Below are positions 5,819 through 8,972 of a DNA stretch of 8,972 nucleotides, one piece after another. The notes under the pieces were generated by a model. That model was not told where the DNA came from, searched no databases, and saw nothing but the letters and a program-made list of their open reading frames with translations. Each line of letters begins with the position of its first letter. The first letter of the stretch is position 1. This DNA is from Clostridia bacterium (GTDB lineage: Bacteria > Bacillota > Clostridia > Oscillospirales > QAMX01), in assembly GCA_017556885.1 (NCBI GenBank), contig JAFYLV010000035.1:1-8972 (forward strand), in the 5' to 3' direction. Both the position numbers and the translations under genes were made by a program.

Positions 5819-6874
5819 ATGGATTTATTGCAGATTATTAACCTCGCAATCGAGATGAGCGCATCGGATATTTTTATAGTACCCGGCCGTCCGGTTTGCA
5901 TAAAGCAGGGTCGCTCCTTTGTATCTGTGAGTGATGAATGTATTATGACGGATGCTTCCGAGATTCTGATCCGTGAGGCGTACGCTATGACAGATCGAGA
6001 CTTCGGTCGCCTGGCTTGTGGCGGAGACGACGATTTTTGCATATCTTGTCCCGGTAAAGCCCGCCTTCGTGTCAGTGCGTATATGCAGCGCGGATCCTAT
6101 GCCGCAGTGTTTCGTATTATCTCTTTTGGGATTCCGGATTACCGAACCATCGGTATCCCGGAAAATGTAATGGCGGCTGCGGAGGAGAACAAGGGACTTA
6201 CGTTGATCACCGGCAGCGCCGGCAACGGAAAATCCACCACGCTTGCCTGTATCATTGACCGCATCAACCATACCCGTATGGGCCACATCATCACCCTTGA
6301 GGATCCGGTGGAGTATTTGCACCGGCATGATAAGTGCATTATCTCACAGAGAGAGATCTCGATTGATACAAAGGATTATGTAACCGCTCTCCGGGCAAGT
6401 CTCCGCCAGGCACCGGACGTTATTCTTCTTGGCGAAATGCGCGATCATGAGACGATTTCTACGGCAATGACGGCTGCGGAGACGGGTCATCTTGTCTTTT
6501 CAACGTTGCACACTTTGGGTGCTGAAAACACAGTGGATCGCATCATTGACTGTTTCCCGCCGGAGGGACAGAAGCAGATCCGGGTTCAACTTGCGATGGT
6601 GCTGAATTCCGTCATTTCGCAACAACTGATTCCGACTTTGGACGGTTCGCTGGTTCCTGTTTTTGAGGTTGTACATGCCAATATGGCGATACGTAATCTC
6701 ATCCGTGAGGCTCGTGTACATCAGTTGGATGCAATGATCTCTGCATCCCGGGACGCAGGCATGATTTCGATGGACGATGCAATTTATGAACTGTATCGGG
6801 ATGGACGGATTACCCGGGATACTGCATTGCAATATGCAATGCATCCCGATATTCTGAGACGACGTTTAAATTAA
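5819..6874 (+). CDS. pilT: PilT-family type IV filament motor ATPase
   Basis: The product has 351 residues; the ATG has GGGGAG eight bases upstream. The N-terminal PAS-like domain begins ASDIFIVPGRP (15-25) and includes RLRVSAYMQRGSYAAVFRII (82-101). The ATPase core has Walker A GSAGNGKSTT (132-141), an Asp box HIITLEDPVEY (156-166), Walker B VILLGEMRD (201-209) with catalytic Glu206, and a His box HLVFSTLHT (224-232). The C-terminal AIRNLIRE (290-297) is the signature of the PilT branch. Length is normal for PilT (about 345-370) and too short for a GspE/PilB assembly ATPase, which also carries a tetracysteine zinc site absent here. It forms hexamers that drive the GspF/PilC platform, powering pilin extraction or assembly. 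It is the only ATPase in the operon, so calling it purely a retraction motor would be unsafe. Ala134 and Asn136 depart from the usual GPTGSGKS loop. Confidence 0.95.
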   Translation: MDLLQIINLAIEMSASDIFIVPGRPVCIKQGRSFVSVSDECIMTDASEILIREAYAMTDRDFGRLACGGDDDFCISCPGKARLRVSAYMQRGSYAAVFRIISFGIPDYRTIGIPENVMAAAEENKGLTLITGSAGNGKSTTLACIIDRINHTRMGHIITLEDPVEYLHRHDKCIISQREISIDTKDYVTALRASLRQAPDVILLGEMRDHETISTAMTAAETGHLVFSTLHTLGAENTVDRIIDCFPPEGQKQIRVQLAMVLNSVISQQLIPTLDGSLVPVFEVVHANMAIRNLIREARVHQLDAMISASRDAGMISMDDAIYELYRDGRITRDTALQYAMHPDILRRRLN

Positions 6875-6913
6875 AAAATGTGCGACAGAGTTAACTCTGC
6901 CGCACATTTTTTT
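6873..6913. terminator. Bidirectional intrinsic terminator between the ATPase gene and the CotF-like gene
   Basis: A 12-position GC-containing stem (TGTGCGACAGAG against CTCTGCCGCACA, one A-C mismatch) has the loop TTAA. It is flanked by six A on the left and seven T on the right, which pair and extend it to 18 positions. It works as a rho-independent terminator in both directions. The ATPase stop (6872-6874) and the CotF-like stop (6912-6914) both lie in the flanking A/T tracts, so it closes both convergent genes. Confidence 0.93.
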
Positions 6914-7361
6914 AGTACATATTGTTTGCCTTCATGTAGTCATAAACCATCTTCCCGTGCTCCTGTTCTTCCTTCTGAATATGGTTGAGGCATTTTCTTG
7001 CGGCTTCGTCTCCGAATTCGAAGATGCATGTGTCGTATAGGGAAGATGCATGCTTTTCTGCGGTCAGCATATCGGTGCAGAGAAAGCAGTCCTCGGTCTT
7101 GTCCGGGCTATCGGACATGGTATAGGTCTGGGTAAAAGAGGGGAGAGGTTTCTCTGTGCAGGAAGGCGCCGGCGGAGTACGGCATTCAATTTCGTTGAGT
7201 GTTTTCAAATGCTCTCTTTCGTTTTCGGCGAGGGCGGTAAAGAGCCCTTTCAACTGTCCGTCCACTGCGGCTTCGGCAGCTCGCTCGTATTTTTCGGCAC
7301 AGAGGGCTTCCTGATCTTTCAAGTCCTTTAAAAGTGTGCTTTCTTTTTCGGTCAAAGTCAT
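6912..7361 (-). CDS. CotF/ferritin-like domain protein (spore coat type)
   Basis: The product has 149 residues, all helix-forming apart from a Pro/Ser/Thr linker at about 61-85. Two ferritin-like half-modules are seen. The first has EALCAEKYERAAE (18-30) and ENEREHLKTL (46-55) with ExxH at Glu48-His51. The second has MLTAEKHASSLYD (98-110) and IQKEEQEHGKMVYDYMKANN (128-147) with ExxH at Glu132-His135. Paired E...ExxH sets are the diiron ligands of rubrerythrin-type four-helix bundles. Close relatives in Clostridia, ending LNHIQKEEQEHG...YMK.N.MY, are annotated as spore coat (CotF) or ferritin-like proteins. A role in the spore or in oxygen stress is plausible; metal binding is inferred. The start is supported by a weak ribosome site, GGCAGG, nine bases upstream on the minus strand. 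Transcription is convergent with the filament operon, so it is a separate unit. Confidence 0.85.
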   Translation of the reverse strand: MTLTEKESTLLKDLKDQEALCAEKYERAAEAAVDGQLKGLFTALAENEREHLKTLNEIECRTPPAPSCTEKPLPSFTQTYTMSDSPDKTEDCFLCTDMLTAEKHASSLYDTCIFEFGDEAARKCLNHIQKEEQEHGKMVYDYMKANNMY

Positions 7362-7414
7362 CGTGGAATACCTGCCTTTCGTATTGATAGGCTTATTTTC
7401 TGCCGCTGAGTTTG

Positions 7415-7441
7415 AAAATATGCACAGAATTTAAGGCATAC
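7415..7441 (-). promoter_or_regulatory. Possible sporulation-type promoter of the CotF-like gene
   Basis: On the minus strand, GTATGCC (7441-7435) and, twelve bases on, CATATTTT (7422-7415) lie 53 bases upstream of the start. The second element resembles the CATA-type -10 used by mother-cell sigma factors (sigma-E/sigma-K); the upstream element is only a loose match. No clear sigma-A promoter faces this gene. The consensus is short, so this is tentative. Confidence 0.22.
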
Positions 7442-7464
7442 TTCTTTTCTTTAGGTGCCCGGTA

Positions 7465-7500
7465 TGTTATAATAATAGGTAAGAATTAATTTTTAGGAGG
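7465..7500 (+). promoter_or_regulatory. Extended -10 promoter and AGGAGG ribosome site of the GH94 gene
   Basis: TGTTATAAT (7465-7473) is a perfect extended -10; the -35 (about TTTTCT at 7445-7450) is weak. AGGAGG at 7495-7500 is a full Shine-Dalgarno core, four bases before the ATG. Transcription would begin near 7480, giving a short leader without room for a riboswitch. The full SD and the codon choice of the gene suggest strong expression. Confidence 0.75.
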
Positions 7501-7504
7501 CAAT

Positions 7505-8972
7505 ATGCGTATCTGGTCATTTGAAGAGGGCGGCCGCGTGCTTTCCATCCGTACGCCCAACACGCCCACCCCCTGGAAGAACCTTCTGTTTAACGATTCC
7601 TATATGCTGGATGCTACCCAGCGCCTGCAGGGCGCCGGTGTAACCCTGTCCAAGACCTTTAATACCAAGGAATATATTACTGCCGACCGCGATCTTTTTG
7701 TTCGCATCAATGGTGAGGCCTATCGCCTGCTCGTCGGTGCCGGTAAGAGCTATGAGTGCCGCCATGAGATGGCATGCAGTACCGTCCGCGAGGAGTTTGA
7801 TGGCTTTGCCGTAACCGTTCGTGTTTTCGTTCCGGCTAAGGGGGAGGCCGAAATCTGGACCGTAAATGTGGAGAATACCTCCGGTGCTGCGATGGTCGCC
7901 GAGGTGTTTTCCTGCTTTGGTCTGACCAAGGCCGGCACCATGGGGCAGTGCGCCCGCTGGGATGAGGTGAGTGGAACCGCTTATCGTGCCGGATTCCCCT
8001 ACTATGTCTACTATGAGGAATACGAGAATGCACGGAAGAAGAAGGATATCTGCTATGTGACCTCCGATGTGCGTCCCGTCGGCTATGAGACCAATAATCA
8101 GCGCTTCTTCGGTGCCGATAATCCCTATGTCATTCCCGAGCCTGTCCGTCAGGGCAAGCTTGGCTGCGCTGCGAGTGAAGAGGGTATGACCTGTGGCGCA
8201 CTGCACTTTGTCTTTGACGTTGCCGACGGCGATTCTGCTTCCGTGAATATCCTTGCCGGTGTTGCCAAGTCCATTGATGAGGTTCCCGGCCTGAAGGCTG
8301 AATATCTCAATGTTGAGGCTCAGCTGGATGCGGCCCGCATGGTGTGGGAGAAGCGGCTTGAGAGCTACTGGATCGACACCCCCGACGATCAGCTGAATGC
8401 CATGCTCAACGTATGGCTGAAAAAGCAGGCGCTCTTCCTCGGTAAGTTTAACCGTGCTTCCACCTATTGCCCCATCCGTAACCAGCTGCAGGATGCCATG
8501 GGCTATGCCCTCGTCGATCCCGACGATGCTTTCCGGGTTGTTTGCGACGTTATGGCAAAGCAGCACTATGACGGCTACATCAAGGGCTGGGTTATGACCG
8601 ACGGCTCTGCACCGCAAAAGCTCTGCCTTATCGAGCATTCCGACGGCGCCATCTGGCTGATCCTTTGCTTTGTCAATATCATCGAGATGTCCGGCAACCG
8701 GGATTATTACAATACCCTCATCGGATACGGTGACAGTGACGAGAAGGATACGGTGCTTGAGCACCTGAAGAAGGCTGCCCGCTATATGGGCGCCAAGACC
8801 GGCGAGCGCGGCATGTGCCTGATGCTCGACGGCGACTGGACCGATCCTCTGAACGGTCCCGGACGTAAGGGCAAGGGTGAGTCCGTTTGGAACACGGCGG
8901 CACTTTGCTATGCCATCCGTCGTCTGACGTCCGTTTGCCCGGATGATGAGCTTACTGCCATTGCCGACCGTC
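7505..8972 (+). CDS. GH94-type glycoside phosphorylase (cellobiose/chitobiose phosphorylase family), 3' truncated
   Basis: Translation from the ATG at 7505 is open to the right edge: 489 codons, roughly 60% of a usual GH94 protein of about 800. The N-terminal part (about 1-270) is beta-rich, with TPTPWKNLLFND at 20-31 like the start of the GH94 beta-sandwich domain. The (alpha/alpha)6 barrel follows with RNQLQDAMGYALVDPDDA (325-342), IKGWVMTDGSAPQKL then EHSDGAIWLILCFVNIIEMS, and GDWTDPLNGPGRKGKGESVW (443-462). The last is the family DW(N/T)D...GxGESVW signature, whose Asp is the expected catalytic acid; the phosphate-binding residues downstream are cut off. Such enzymes split beta-linked disaccharides with phosphate, giving a sugar 1-phosphate in the cytosol; no signal peptide is seen. 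The substrate (cellobiose, chitobiose, laminaribiose, cellobionate or other) cannot be assigned. The gene is GC-rich and I saw no AGA or AGG arginine codons. Confidence 0.9.
   Translation, partial: MRIWSFEEGGRVLSIRTPNTPTPWKNLLFNDSYMLDATQRLQGAGVTLSKTFNTKEYITADRDLFVRINGEAYRLLVGAGKSYECRHEMACSTVREEFDGFAVTVRVFVPAKGEAEIWTVNVENTSGAAMVAEVFSCFGLTKAGTMGQCARWDEVSGTAYRAGFPYYVYYEEYENARKKKDICYVTSDVRPVGYETNNQRFFGADNPYVIPEPVRQGKLGCAASEEGMTCGALHFVFDVADGDSASVNILAGVAKSIDEVPGLKAEYLNVEAQLDAARMVWEKRLESYWIDTPDDQLNAMLNVWLKKQALFLGKFNRASTYCPIRNQLQDAMGYALVDPDDAFRVVCDVMAKQHYDGYIKGWVMTDGSAPQKLCLIEHSDGAIWLILCFVNIIEMSGNRDYYNTLIGYGDSDEKDTVLEHLKKAARYMGAKTGERGMCLMLDGDWTDPLNGPGRKGKGESVWNTAALCYAIRRLTSVCPDDELTAIADR

Noticed and set aside
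5825..6328. Minus-strand open frames of up to 167 codons inside the ATPase gene, and similar ones at 3162-3602, 5560-6042 and 6500-6844
   Set aside because: They have no ribosome sites or recognisable motifs and lie fully opposite genes with strong family signatures; they are shadows.
7050..7331. A 93-codon plus-strand open frame opposite the CotF-like gene
   Set aside because: No ribosome site and no family features; the minus-strand product has a clear ferritin-like layout.
7413..7426. TGAAAATATGCACA as a catabolite (cre) site for the GH94 gene
   Set aside because: It agrees with the ends of TGWAANCGNTNWCA but lacks the central CG and one further conserved base, and it lies about 40 bases upstream of the -10. 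Too weak to call.
7474..7504. Riboswitch or leader peptide ahead of the GH94 gene
   Set aside because: The predicted leader is only about 25 bases, with no hairpin or small open frame.
7517..8764. A 415-codon open frame on the minus strand opposite the GH94 gene
   Set aside because: It is a mirror of the GC-biased codon use of the real plus-strand gene. Its translation is low-complexity (many Gly, Ile, Leu, His, Asp) with no recognisable motif, while the plus strand has a promoter, a full ribosome site and clear GH94 signatures. The plus-strand frame has no stop before the window edge.

Overview
The window looks like chromosomal DNA of an anaerobic, endospore-forming Gram-positive of class Clostridia, probably a gut Oscillospirales or Lachnospirales relative. 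This rests on strong Shine-Dalgarno sites, extended -10 sigma-A promoters, a Gram-positive-style lipoprotein, a CotF/ferritin-like spore-coat type protein, and several small protein families I recall only from Clostridia. The assignment is inferred from gene content; no rRNA, tRNA, mobile element or CRISPR array is present.

Region 1 (1-1925) is the end of an ABC-transporter operon. It holds the C-terminal part of a GldG/ABC_transp_aux-type protein, then a one-base-overlapping DUF4340 membrane-anchored protein, closed by a strong intrinsic terminator. The ATPase and permease genes usually found with these two would lie upstream of the window.

Region 2 (1956-6912) is a single compact operon, the most interesting part. 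An extended -10 promoter, with a perfect dyad just upstream, drives seven genes separated by -4 to +20 bases: a transglutaminase-fold lipoprotein, a GspF/PilC inner-membrane platform protein, four small proteins each with one N-terminal membrane segment (one of them DUF4860), and a PilT-family hexameric ATPase. Platform plus motor plus several pilin-like proteins is the core of a type IV filament (pilus or type II secretion-like) machine. This version has only a PilT-type motor, and none of its small subunits has a canonical class III prepilin cleavage site. It appears to be a reduced, functionally undescribed clostridial filament or secretion apparatus. The lipoprotein may work on its products or on the cell surface.

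Region 3 (6873-7361) is a convergent gene on the minus strand for a two-module ferritin-like, CotF-type protein. It shares one bidirectional terminator with the ATPase gene; both stop codons lie inside the terminator's A/T tracts.

Region 4 (7465-8972) is an extended -10 promoter and an AGGAGG ribosome site driving a GC-richer gene for a GH94-type glycoside phosphorylase, which runs off the right edge. The sequence rises from AT-rich at the left to clearly GC-rich at the right, mostly following gene boundaries. No stretch over 300 bases lacks a gene; the only sizeable intergenic gaps are 1876-2030 and 7362-7504.
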